This document shows positions 16,086 to 24,234 of a stretch of 64,000 nt of DNA, one piece after another (position 1 is the first letter of the stretch; the number at the start of each line of letters is the position of its first letter). The notes under the pieces are model-generated. The model was not told the DNA's origin, made no database searches, and saw only the letters and a program-made list of their open reading frames with translations. The position numbers were made by a program, and so were the translations under genes. Origin of the DNA: Frigoribacterium sp. Leaf186 (GTDB taxonomy: Bacteria; Actinomycetota; Actinomycetes; Actinomycetales; Microbacteriaceae). The DNA is taken from positions 87,253 to 151,252 of the forward strand of contig NZ_LMPQ01000009.1 of the NCBI RefSeq assembly GCF_001423905.1. Direction: 5' to 3'.

Positions 16086-18419
16086 TCAGGCCCTGCCTCC
16101 GTCTCCTTTCGCTGTGGTGCCGCTGGTGCCGCTCGTGCTGCTGGTGCCGCCGCGCGTCCAGTCGCGGATGCTCCATCTTCTTCGGAGCGCCTCGCGTGCC
16201 AGATTGCTGTCGGGGTTGACCGCGTTCGGGTGTCCGACCATCTCGAGCCAGGCGAGGTCGGCGAACGAGTCACCATAACCGTACGACCCCGAGAGATCGA
16301 TGTCGTTCGCCTGGGCGTACTGCCGCAGCCAGGCGGCACGGGCCTCGTCGACCAGCGGCGGCTGCGCGAGGTAGCCGGTGTAGACCCCGCCGCGCTGGTG
16401 CATCGTGCTGGCGACGACCTCGTCGAACAGATGCGCCAGGGGCGTCGTCAGGGTGTCGATCGAGCCCGTGACCAGCACCGTGCGGTGCCCCGCGGCGCGG
16501 TGCTCGGCGAGGCGCGCCAGGGCGTCGGGCAGGGTGTGGCGCAGGACGGTGTCGGCGTAGCCCTTCGACCGCACGACGCCCGAGAGGCGGGCGACCGGCA
16601 TGCCCTCGTAGCGGCGCGAGAAGGTGCGGATGAACTCGCCCCGGTCGCGGCCCTCGGCGCGCAGGTACCGCGGCAGCGAGGTGAGCAGGCTCGCGACCTC
16701 GCCGGGCCACGCGGCTTTGCGGAAGCCGGCCGAGCGCACCCAGAGGTACTGCTCGACGATGTTGCTGGCGAGCACCGTGCCCTCGAGGTCGAACACGGCC
16801 ACGACGTCGTCGCGTCGAGGCAGCGCCCGGGTGTCGGCGACCACGGCCGCCGCGGCGGGGCGCACCGAGAAGGCCCGCGTCATCGAGGTGATCGACGGGA
16901 AGTGCACCTCTTGGAAGTAGGCCTCCCAGTCGACGTCGGTCACGTCGAAGCCGATGTCGGCGGGCGACCCCTCGGGCAACCCGGCGTGCAGCGCCCTCGT
17001 GCGGCGGTCGTCGAAGATGATCTCGGACTGCACGTAGTGGCGGTAGAGGTCGGTGAGGCTCTGCAACGACTCGAGGTCGGCCCGACGGGTCTGCACCGTG
17101 GCCAGGGCCGTCCGGGTGCGCAGCGTGCTCGGCAGGCGGCTCAGCACGGCCTCGCGCACGTCGTTCACGCGGTTGGCGGTGCGGATGGCTCCCTCGACCT
17201 TGCGCACCCCGGGGAAGTTCCAGTGCGGGGCCTCGATCGACGAGTGCTCGTCGCGCGGCAGCGGGTTCGCGGTGAAGAAGGTCTTGAGGTTCTCGAACAT
17301 GCGCAGGATCGAGAACGGGTTGCTGCCGCCCGAGCTGGCGTGGAAGTACTGGGGGCTGCCGGCCTCGACCGGGTTGGCCGCGACGGCGAGGATCACGTTC
17401 ACCACGTAGTCGACCGGGATGACGTCGAGCACGCTGTCGGGCACCCCGGGGAACTCGGGCAGCAGGCCACGCGCGTACGACATGATCAGCGGGTCGGCGA
17501 CCTTGAAGCCGTCGATCCAGCCGGGGTACGGGTGGCGGTGGGCGCTCTCGACGATCGCCGGTCGGACGACCGACAGGCGGTGCCCCGCGTCGGCCCAGAG
17601 CTCTTCGGCGGCCCGCTCGGCGAACGCCTTGGTCAACGTGTACACGTCGGTCCAGCCGAGGGTCTCGGCCCGGGTGCGCCCGTAGTCGACCAGGCGCGCC
17701 TTGACCCAGGCGACCCGCGCCTCCTCGGCGGCGGCCGCGACCGCCTGCGGTCCGGTCTTGCCGTGCGCCGCACGGCCCTGCGCGAGGAACCCGCGCAACG
17801 TCTCGGGCTGGCGCGAGGCGGCCTCGACCCGGGCACGGGCGTCGGCGGCGGCGGCCCGTTCGGCACGCCAGTCGACGACGTGGCCGAGCGACGCCTCGGG
17901 GAAGACCCCCTTGCGGATGCCCCCGACGTAGGCCGTCGACACGTGCACGACGTGCGGGTCGGTGCCGGTCTTCGCCAGGGCCTCGTACAGCCCGACCGCT
18001 CCGCCCACGTTGGTCTCGAAGGCCTGGTCGATCGGCGGGTCGAACGACACCGTCGAGGCGCTGTGGATGACGACGTCGAGGTCGCCGGGCAGGTCGGGCA
18101 GGTCGCCCAGACCGCTCTCGATCACCCGGAGCCGCTCGGTGAGGGCCTTCTCGACGCCCTCGGGTCCCACGGCGTCGCGCCACGACGAGAAGACCGGCTT
18201 CTTCAGCAGGTGTCGGAGGCGCCCCTCGGCCGAGGTGCCCGCCTTGGGGCGGATCAGCAGGGTCACGGTCGTGCCGTGGTGCGACGCGAGCAGTCGCTCG
18301 AGGATCGCCTGGCCGACGAAGCCGGTGCCGCCGGTCAGCAGGACGTGCGCGTCGCCGAGGTCGACCCGCGTGGCACCGGGGGTCCGGTCGGGCAGGGCGA
18401 GGCCGGGGGTGGAGCTCAT
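16086..18419 (-). CDS. Fatty acyl-CoA/ACP reductase fused to a HAD-family phosphatase
   Basis: The 777-residue protein starts with an NAD(P)-binding reductase domain of the fatty acyl reductase (Male_sterility) type: LLTGGTGFVGQAIL at 28-40, VVHVSTAYVGG near 157-167, and the catalytic Y260/K264 in YTLTK. Around residue 543 a HAD phosphatase domain begins (FDLEGTVLASN, LVTGS, YGYGDSFADL), with DLE in place of the usual DxD. The first half should reduce long-chain acyl thioesters to fatty alcohols, the substrate alkyl-DHAP synthase needs. The HAD part could dephosphorylate a lipid phosphate or be structural. The gene overlaps the upstream diiron paralogue by ATGA. Confidence 0.85.
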   Translation of the reverse strand: MSSTPGLALPDRTPGATRVDLGDAHVLLTGGTGFVGQAILERLLASHHGTTVTLLIRPKAGTSAEGRLRHLLKKPVFSSWRDAVGPEGVEKALTERLRVIESGLGDLPDLPGDLDVVIHSASTVSFDPPIDQAFETNVGGAVGLYEALAKTGTDPHVVHVSTAYVGGIRKGVFPEASLGHVVDWRAERAAAADARARVEAASRQPETLRGFLAQGRAAHGKTGPQAVAAAAEEARVAWVKARLVDYGRTRAETLGWTDVYTLTKAFAERAAEELWADAGHRLSVVRPAIVESAHRHPYPGWIDGFKVADPLIMSYARGLLPEFPGVPDSVLDVIPVDYVVNVILAVAANPVEAGSPQYFHASSGGSNPFSILRMFENLKTFFTANPLPRDEHSSIEAPHWNFPGVRKVEGAIRTANRVNDVREAVLSRLPSTLRTRTALATVQTRRADLESLQSLTDLYRHYVQSEIIFDDRRTRALHAGLPEGSPADIGFDVTDVDWEAYFQEVHFPSITSMTRAFSVRPAAAAVVADTRALPRRDDVVAVFDLEGTVLASNIVEQYLWVRSAGFRKAAWPGEVASLLTSLPRYLRAEGRDRGEFIRTFSRRYEGMPVARLSGVVRSKGYADTVLRHTLPDALARLAEHRAAGHRTVLVTGSIDTLTTPLAHLFDEVVASTMHQRGGVYTGYLAQPPLVDEARAAWLRQYAQANDIDLSGSYGYGDSFADLAWLEMVGHPNAVNPDSNLAREALRRRWSIRDWTRGGTSSTSGTSGTTAKGDGGRA

Positions 18420-19237
18420 GCGGTCAGCTTTCTGGTCACGGCCGCCGCGACGGCGGGGTCCATGCCCGGCAGGTCGGCGACGAGGGCGCCCACGCGGTCG
18501 GCGCGCACGTGGCCCTCGGCCCCGCCGAACACGGTGGCGTCGAAGAAGGTGCGCTCGGAGTCGGCGCGCTCGACGGCGCCGACCGGCCAGACGGCCGTCA
18601 GCAAGGAGGCGCGGGTCATCTTGACCGCGCGGCGCGAGTCACGCAGGCGCCAGTCGGCCTCGCTCGCGAAGAAGCGTTCGTGACGGGCCTTGACGACCCG
18701 TGCTCGCTCGACCACGGTCGTCAGCGTCGGGTGGGCGCCGAGCTCGTCGAGCCGATCGTATGCCTCTCGGAGCACCCATTCGTCGACGGCGCCGGTCGTC
18801 GTGTGGACGGCCACGATCGGCGAGCCGACGGTGACGGCCTGGAGGGCCCGCGTGATGGGCCCACGGCGTTCGGTCGCCTCGGAGGCGGCGTGACGCTTCG
18901 CCCCCTCGGGGACGTCACGGTTGCGGGGTTCGTCGTGGGCCTCGAGGACGGCGTCGAGGGCGTCGGCCAGCCAGAACTTCTCGAAGGCCCACGTCACCAG
19001 GAACGCGGTGACCCGGGTGTCTTTGTGGGTGGCCGTGACGAGCAGGTTGCGGAGGTTCTCCATCGTGGCGCTCTCGAGCCGGCCGAGATGACGGACGAGG
19101 CGCAGGGCGTCGGCACCGAGGGGGGCGGCGGCGAAGCCGGACAGGTCGAGGTCGGGACGCCAGTTGCCCTGGGCCGTCTTGGTGAACTCGCGGATGTCGA
19201 AGTCGAGGTCGGCGCGCGGGTCATCTCTGGTCGTCAT
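18416..19237 (-). CDS. Ferritin-like protein, degenerate paralogue of the diiron protein
   Basis: The 273 residues align with the product of 15237-16064 along their length (FDIREF vs FDIDKF, TWAFEKFWLADAL vs MWNREEFWHGEAL, RVVKARHERFF vs AKQEARHVAFY). At the metal positions the first ExxH has become KxxL and the second KxxH, so three of six expected ligands are lost. It therefore probably cannot hold a diiron centre and may be a partner or scaffold for the intact copy. It is the first gene of the minus-strand operon, divergent from the SDR, and overlaps the reductase by ATGA. Confidence 0.7.
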   Translation of the reverse strand: MTTRDDPRADLDFDIREFTKTAQGNWRPDLDLSGFAAAPLGADALRLVRHLGRLESATMENLRNLLVTATHKDTRVTAFLVTWAFEKFWLADALDAVLEAHDEPRNRDVPEGAKRHAASEATERRGPITRALQAVTVGSPIVAVHTTTGAVDEWVLREAYDRLDELGAHPTLTTVVERARVVKARHERFFASEADWRLRDSRRAVKMTRASLLTAVWPVGAVERADSERTFFDATVFGGAEGHVRADRVGALVADLPGMDPAVAAAVTRKLTA

Positions 19238-19335
19238 GACGGGTGGACCTCCGGGGCAGAAAAGGACGAGGCGAGAAGGGCCTCGAACGTGTCTCGATGC
19301 GCGCAGTCTGCTCTCAGCACCGTATCGTAAGCGGC

Positions 19336-20115
19336 ATGGCTGTAGCGCTCGTCACCGGGGGCACGTCCGGCATCGGAGCCGAATTCGCCCGCCAACTCGC
19401 CACGCGCGGCTGGGACATCGTCCTGGTCGCCCGTGACCTCACCCGACTCGACGAGACGGCGACCGCGCTGCGCGCCCTCGGCCGTGACGTCGAGGTCCTC
19501 GCCGCCGACCTCGGCGACCGCTCGGACGTCGACCGCGTCGCCGACCGGCTGGCCGATCCGGCCCGTCCCGTCGACCTGCTCGTGAACAATGCCGGTTTCG
19601 GCATGCACACCCCGCTGACCTCGACGGACGTCGCCGCCCACGACCTCGCGTTCGAGGTCATGTGCCGCACGGTGCTCGTGCTCTCGGGTGCCGCGGCACG
19701 GTCGATGCGCGAGCGCGGGCACGGGCACGTCGTCAACGTCTCGAGCACCGCAGGCCTCATGGCGATGGGCAGCTACTCGGCGATCAAGGCCTGGGTCACC
19801 TCCTACAGCGAGGGCCTCTCGGTCGAGCTCAAGGGCACCGGCGTGGGCGTCACGGCCCTGCTGCCGGGCTGGGTGCGGACCGAGTTCCATCAACGTGCCG
19901 GCATAAAGTCGTCGTCGATACCCAACGCCCTGTGGCTCAGCACCGAACAACTGGTCGTCGCGTGCCTGCGCGACGTCGACAAAGGCAAGGTGATCTCCAT
20001 GCCCACGCTTCGGTACAAGGTGCTGATGGGATTGGTCCGGCACGCCCCGAAGGGCGCCGTCCGTGCCGCGTCCGGGGCGATCTCGTCGAGCCGTCGCAAG
20101 CCGGTGGGTCGGTGA
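19336..20115 (+). CDS. Short-chain dehydrogenase/reductase
   Basis: This classical SDR of 259 residues has the nucleotide motif VTGGTSGIGAEFARQL at the N-terminus, NNAGFG, Ser in VVNVSSTAGL and catalytic Tyr/Lys in SYSAIKAW. It would reduce a carbonyl with NAD(P)H. Given the acyltransferase and alkyl-DHAP synthase in the same operon, acyl- or alkyl-DHAP reduction is an attractive role, but SDR specificity cannot be read from sequence. The ATG at 19336 leaves a 98-base divergent promoter region. Its stop overlaps the next start (GTGA). Confidence 0.88.
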   Translation: MAVALVTGGTSGIGAEFARQLATRGWDIVLVARDLTRLDETATALRALGRDVEVLAADLGDRSDVDRVADRLADPARPVDLLVNNAGFGMHTPLTSTDVAAHDLAFEVMCRTVLVLSGAAARSMRERGHGHVVNVSSTAGLMAMGSYSAIKAWVTSYSEGLSVELKGTGVGVTALLPGWVRTEFHQRAGIKSSSIPNALWLSTEQLVVACLRDVDKGKVISMPTLRYKVLMGLVRHAPKGAVRAASGAISSSRRKPVGR

Positions 20116-21092
20116 GCGTGCGGCACGACCGCGACGGGCGTCGCGATCACGCCCGCCTCGACGCCGTCGCGCAGCGCGTCGACGACGTCCGCGCCGACGT
20201 GGCCCAGCGGGCCGGCGACGTCGCCCAGCGCGCGGGCGACGTGGCCCAGCGCGCCGGCGGCGTGGCCAGCGACGTGCGCGACCGGTTCAGCTCGCGACGC
20301 CACGCGATGGCGCGCTACGTCGCCCAGCGCATGGTGCTCAAGCCGACCATCTGGTCGATCACCGACGTGACGGTCATCGACCGCGATCGCGTCGAGGGCC
20401 TCACGGGCGGGTTCATCGTGGTCGCCAACCACTCGAGCCACCTCGACGCCCCGCTCATCCTCGGCGCCCTGCCCCGCAAGCTCGCGCGCTACCTCGCGAC
20501 CGGGGCCGCGGCGGACTACTTCTTCGACGTGCCGTGGCGGCGACAGCTGACCGAGCTGTTCTTCAACGCGTTCCCGGTGCAGCGGGGCTCGGGGACGGCG
20601 GCGTCCGCGGCCGACGCGACCCGCGCCTCCTCGTCCGGGGCCTCGGCGGGGTCGACGCCGCAGAGCTCGGCCCGTCGGCGGGCCGCGGCCAAGGCGGCCG
20701 CCCGGGGGCGCCAGGGTCAGCCCACCGTCAGCGCACGGTCGCTGCTGCAGCGCGGCTACCCCGTGCTGGTGTTCCCCGAGGGCACCCGCTCGAAGGACGG
20801 CACCGTGGCGACGTTCAAGCCCGGCGCCGCCGCACTCGCGTCGGCCTGCGGCGTGCCCGTCGTGCCGCTCGCCCTGATCGGCGCGAACATCGCACAACCC
20901 CGGGGTCGCAGCTGGCCCCGGCCCGGGCGGCTGCCCGTCGGCGTCGCGTTCGGCGACCCGATGCGGCCCCACGACGGCGAGTCCGTCACCGACTTCTCGA
21001 CGCGCGTGCGCACCGAGATCCTGCGTCTGAAGGACGCCAACACCGCCCGCATCCTGGGCTCGTCAGACCCGCTCGAAGGAGAACGCCCGTGA
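20112..21092 (+). CDS. PlsC-type 1-acyl-glycerol-phosphate/DHAP acyltransferase
   Basis: The catalytic NHSSHLD (HX4D) and substrate-binding FPEGTRS blocks identify a PlsC-family acyltransferase of 326 residues. An N-terminal extension carries three heptads of DVAQRAG (20199-20262), likely an amphipathic or coiled helix. An Ala/Ser/Arg-rich insertion lies between the two catalytic blocks. It starts with GTG inside the SDR stop and ends inside the AGPS start. In an ether-lipid pathway it could make acyl-DHAP, the substrate for the next enzyme, or acylate the alkyl-glycerol phosphate afterwards. Confidence 0.88.
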   Translation: MSVRHDRDGRRDHARLDAVAQRVDDVRADVAQRAGDVAQRAGDVAQRAGGVASDVRDRFSSRRHAMARYVAQRMVLKPTIWSITDVTVIDRDRVEGLTGGFIVVANHSSHLDAPLILGALPRKLARYLATGAAADYFFDVPWRRQLTELFFNAFPVQRGSGTAASAADATRASSSGASAGSTPQSSARRRAAAKAAARGRQGQPTVSARSLLQRGYPVLVFPEGTRSKDGTVATFKPGAAALASACGVPVVPLALIGANIAQPRGRSWPRPGRLPVGVAFGDPMRPHDGESVTDFSTRVRTEILRLKDANTARILGSSDPLEGERP

Positions 21093-22786
21093 CCGACGTC
21101 AAGCAGAAGAAGAGCCCCGCCGTCGACGGCGTCAAGCACATGAAGTGGTGGGGCTGGGGCGTCGAGGGCGTCGCCTTCCACCACGACGACAAGCCCGCCT
21201 TCGCGCCCTTCGTCAAGAAGATCGTCGGCGTCGAGCTGTCGCAGGGGCACGACACCGGGCTCTCGTTCGACGACCTCGACGTGCCCGCCTCGCGCGTCGG
21301 CACCGAGGTGCTCGACTCGCTCGTCCAGATCGTGGGCGACGGACAGGTCGTCACCGACGACCACGACCGCGTCGTGCACACCTACGGCAAGAGCATCCGC
21401 GACCTGATCCGCATCCGCGCCGGCCGTCTCGACCGCGTGCCGGACGTCGTCGTCTACCCGGCCGACGAGGACGAGATCCAGCGCATCGTCGACCTGGCCG
21501 TGGCCAGCGACCTCGTGCTGATCCCGTTCGGCGGCGGCAGCAACATCGTGGGCAGCCTCGAACCGCTGCCGACGGAGGAGCGCACGATCGTCTCGCTCGA
21601 CATGGGCCGCCTCGACCAGGTGCTCGACATCGACGAGGACGGCGGCCTCGCCCGCATCCAGGCCGGCGGCCAGGGCCCCGACCTCGAAGAGCAGCTGAAC
21701 GCCCGCGGCTGGACCCTCGGGCACTTCCCCGACAGCTTCACCCACTCGACGCTCGGCGGCTGGGTCGCCACCCGCTCGTCGGGCATGCAGAGCGACAAGT
21801 ACGGCGACATCGCCGACATCACCAAGGGCCTGCGCGTCGTCCGCCCGGGCGGCGTGCTGTCGATCCGCGCCGTGCCGAGCGCCTCGACCGGCCCGTCGCT
21901 GCGCGAGATGATCATCGGCAGCGAAGGGCGCCTCGGCGTCATCACCGAGGTCACGGCCCAGGTGCACCGCCTGCCCGAGAAGCGCGAGATCCTCGCCTAC
22001 CTGTTCCCGTCGTGGCACGACGGCCTCGCCGCCATGCAGGCGATCGCCGAGAGCGACGCACGCCCGTCGGTCACGCGCGTCAGCGACGCGCACGAGACGG
22101 CGTTCTCGTTCGCCACCTCGAAGCCCGGCAAGGGCATCTCGCAGAAGGTCACCGACCTGCTGCCGACGATCCTCAAGGCGAAGGGCTGGGACGTCGACGC
22201 GATGTGCCTGTCGTTCATCGGCTACGAGGGCACCCCCGAGCACGTCGCCCACACGCAGAAGGCGGTCGGCAAGATCGTCAAGGCGAACAAGGGCATGAGC
22301 GTCGGCAAGGGGCCGGGCAAGCTCTACGACCAGAAGAAGTTCGACACGCCCTACCTGCGCGACTTCTTCATGGACCACGGAGGCGCGGCGGACGTCTCCG
22401 AGACCGCCGCACCCTGGTCGAAGCTGCGCCTCGTCTCGTCGCGCGTCTACGCCGCGGCGAACCAGGCCTTCGACTCGATCGGCAAGCAGGGCTGGATCAT
22501 GGGCCACCTGTCGCACTCCTACCACTCGGGCGCGTGCCTCTACTTCACCTTCGCGTTCGAGCACGGCTCCGACGCCGAGGCCGAGTACGACGTCGTCAAG
22601 CACGCCATCCAGCAGGCGTTCATCGACACCGGCGCGACCGTCTCGCACCACCACGGCGTCGGCCTCGAGCACCAGCCCTGGCTCGCCCAGGACGTCTCGG
22701 CCGAGGGCGTGGCCGTCATGCAGGGGCTGTTCGACTCGGCCGACCCGGGGCGCGTGTTCAACCCCGGCAAGGTGACCGGCGCGTAG
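21089..22786 (+). CDS. Alkyl-dihydroxyacetonephosphate synthase-like FAD enzyme
   Basis: The 565-residue protein opens with HMKWWGWG, the block found at the start of alkyl-DHAP synthases. It then has a VAO-type FAD domain (FGGGSNIVG, HSTLGGWVATRSSGMQSDKYG) and the active-site SHHHGVG motif near the C-terminus. AGPS replaces the acyl chain of acyl-DHAP with a fatty alcohol, making the ether bond. GTG 21089 overlaps the PlsC stop and has AAGGAG upstream. The upstream reductase would provide the fatty alcohol. Related AGPS genes occur in mycobacteria and myxobacteria. Family identity is strong; in vivo ether-lipid formation is inferred. Confidence 0.9.
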   Translation: MTDVKQKKSPAVDGVKHMKWWGWGVEGVAFHHDDKPAFAPFVKKIVGVELSQGHDTGLSFDDLDVPASRVGTEVLDSLVQIVGDGQVVTDDHDRVVHTYGKSIRDLIRIRAGRLDRVPDVVVYPADEDEIQRIVDLAVASDLVLIPFGGGSNIVGSLEPLPTEERTIVSLDMGRLDQVLDIDEDGGLARIQAGGQGPDLEEQLNARGWTLGHFPDSFTHSTLGGWVATRSSGMQSDKYGDIADITKGLRVVRPGGVLSIRAVPSASTGPSLREMIIGSEGRLGVITEVTAQVHRLPEKREILAYLFPSWHDGLAAMQAIAESDARPSVTRVSDAHETAFSFATSKPGKGISQKVTDLLPTILKAKGWDVDAMCLSFIGYEGTPEHVAHTQKAVGKIVKANKGMSVGKGPGKLYDQKKFDTPYLRDFFMDHGGAADVSETAAPWSKLRLVSSRVYAAANQAFDSIGKQGWIMGHLSHSYHSGACLYFTFAFEHGSDAEAEYDVVKHAIQQAFIDTGATVSHHHGVGLEHQPWLAQDVSAEGVAVMQGLFDSADPGRVFNPGKVTGA

Positions 22787-22849
22787 TCCCGCGCCGCGCC
22801 TCCTGCGCCGCTGCTGCCGGCCTGCCGCCGCCGCCGCCGGTCTGCACCC

Positions 22850-22907
22850 CGCCACGAGATGGGCACAGCACCACGATTAGTCGTGGTGTTGTGCCCATCT
22901 CGTGGCG
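22850..22907. repeat. Long palindrome, left of the VSR/AbiEi-like gene
   Basis: Two 27-base arms pair at 26 positions (the exception is a G-U in RNA) around a TTAG loop. It lies 63 bases after the AGPS stop and has no U-tract. The core TGGGCACAGCACCA also occurs in the palindrome at 24034-24093, on the other side of the gene. Confidence 0.85.
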
Positions 22908-23015
22908 TCGTGCGTGATGCATCACCTCGTGCACAGGACCAACGCCCCGATCGTGCATCCACAAGGAGGCGCGGGTCACGCCCCGAGGACGCGACCGGTC
23001 GGTCACGGTGGCCTC

Positions 23016-24065
23016 GTGCCCACCTCCCTTCCGCCCCTCGTCTTCGCGGCCACTCACGGTTCGCAGAGCAGACACGGCTCCGCCCTCCGTCGTGACGCCA
23101 GGCACGGGGTGTTCCATCGTGTTCATCCAGGGGCCTACGTCGTGACGGCGGACTGGGTGCGGCTCGACCCGCGTCAACAACACGTCCTGACGGTGCGAGC
23201 CGTCCTCGCGGGATTGTCCACGGGTGCCGTGGTGTCGCACGCGTCGGCGGTCGCCCTGCACGGGCTCCCGAGCGCGGGCTGGCCGCGCGGGCCGGTCCAT
23301 GTGATCGATCCGTCGCGCGACCGGATGCACGTGACCGACCGTGTCGTTCGTCATCCCGGACCAGTCGACGCTCAGGACGTCGTCGAGGTCGACGGGCTCC
23401 CCGTGACGAACGACGTACGGACGGCCGCCGACAGGTCCAGGACGGCGTCGTTCGCCGACGGCGTGCTCTGCGTCGATGCCGTCCTGCGGCGCGCGGCGAT
23501 CCGGGCCGGTTGCTTCGCCTCGGCCGCTCGACGAGACCCGACGTCGGCCGCCCGACATCGGTCGCGCGTGGAGGACGTGGCCGAGGACGCGCGTCAGCTG
23601 CTGGTCGAACGGCTGGCCCGGGCACCCGGCACGCGGGGACTCTCCACGGCTCGGCGGGTCGCGCTGTTCGCCACACCGTGGGCCGAGAACGGCGGTGAGT
23701 CGCTGTGTCGCCTGGCGCTCCTCGAGCTCGGGACCCCGGAGCCCGCGATGCAGGTCGAGTTCTTCGACGGGCAGGGGCTGGCGGGTCGCTGCGACTTCGT
23801 GATCGGTGACGCGGCGCTCGAGTTCGACGGCAAGGTGAAGTACGACGACGCGGCGATGCGCGCAGGCGAGGTTCCGTCGGCGGTGGTGAAGGCTGAGAAA
23901 GACCGTGAACGGCGGCTGCTGCGGTCCGGTGGCATCCGCGCGATCGGTCGATGTGACGCCGACGACGTCGCCCGTCGCCTTCCGCTCGCCAGAACCCTCC
24001 GAGACCTCGACCTCGAGCTCAGGCCGCGACACAACGCCACGATGTGGGCACACCGCCAGGTTTAG
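23016..24065 (+). CDS. AbiEi-like HTH plus VSR-fold endonuclease-like protein
   Basis: The N-terminal part (HGVFHRVHPGAY, VSHASAVALHGLP) resembles the winged-helix/AbiEi-like region common in actinobacterial hypothetical proteins. The C-terminal part has a very-short-patch-repair-like endonuclease motif with Asp in CDFVIGD, Glu/Asp in LEFDGKVKYDD and a basic KDRERRLLRSGG. I start it at GTG 23016 (349 residues); the frame is open back to 22902, inside the palindrome. The stop codon lies in the loop of the right-hand palindrome. No antitoxin or methylase partner is adjacent. It could be a nuclease associated with the palindromes, or a solitary defence gene. Confidence 0.65.
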   Translation: MPTSLPPLVFAATHGSQSRHGSALRRDARHGVFHRVHPGAYVVTADWVRLDPRQQHVLTVRAVLAGLSTGAVVSHASAVALHGLPSAGWPRGPVHVIDPSRDRMHVTDRVVRHPGPVDAQDVVEVDGLPVTNDVRTAADRSRTASFADGVLCVDAVLRRAAIRAGCFASAARRDPTSAARHRSRVEDVAEDARQLLVERLARAPGTRGLSTARRVALFATPWAENGGESLCRLALLELGTPEPAMQVEFFDGQGLAGRCDFVIGDAALEFDGKVKYDDAAMRAGEVPSAVVKAEKDRERRLLRSGGIRAIGRCDADDVARRLPLARTLRDLDLELRPRHNATMWAHRQV

Positions 24066-24093
24066 GCATGGTGCTGTGCCCACATCCTGGCGT
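24034..24093. repeat. Imperfect palindrome, right of the VSR/AbiEi-like gene
   Basis: Arms of about 27 bases pair with about four mismatches around a TTTAG loop. The sequence is related to the left palindrome (CGCCACGA, TGGGCACA, loop ending TAG). The gene's last 11 codons and stop are inside it. Confidence 0.8.
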
Positions 24094-24234
24094 GGTGGCG
24101 AGCGAGGGGCGGGGCGGGGCGGCGCGGGGCGGGTGGGCGTCGCCGGGCGACACACAGGGGGGCGGCGCAGCGGGGCTGCATAGGATGTGCATCGATTCGT
24201 CCGCACAGAACCCGCTCACGGAAGAGACCCGCGC

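Noticed and set aside
15156..18683. A 1175-codon open frame on the plus strand across the lipid island
   Set aside because: It is antisense to the reductase-HAD and diiron genes, which carry clear motifs. Long antisense frames are expected at this G+C content, and its translation is Arg/Val/Gly-rich without domains.
18416..19237. Frameshift or pseudogene in the second diiron gene
   Set aside because: The frame is intact, starts and ends with tight overlaps, and keeps the fold; only metal ligands have changed.
22850..24093. Complete toxin-antitoxin or restriction-modification system
   Set aside because: Only one gene is present, with no AbiEii nucleotidyltransferase or methylase partner; neighbours are AGPS and cysK.
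22850..24093. Insertion sequence with terminal inverted repeats
   Set aside because: The flanking elements are themselves palindromes rather than mutually inverted ends, there is no transposase motif, and no target duplication was seen.
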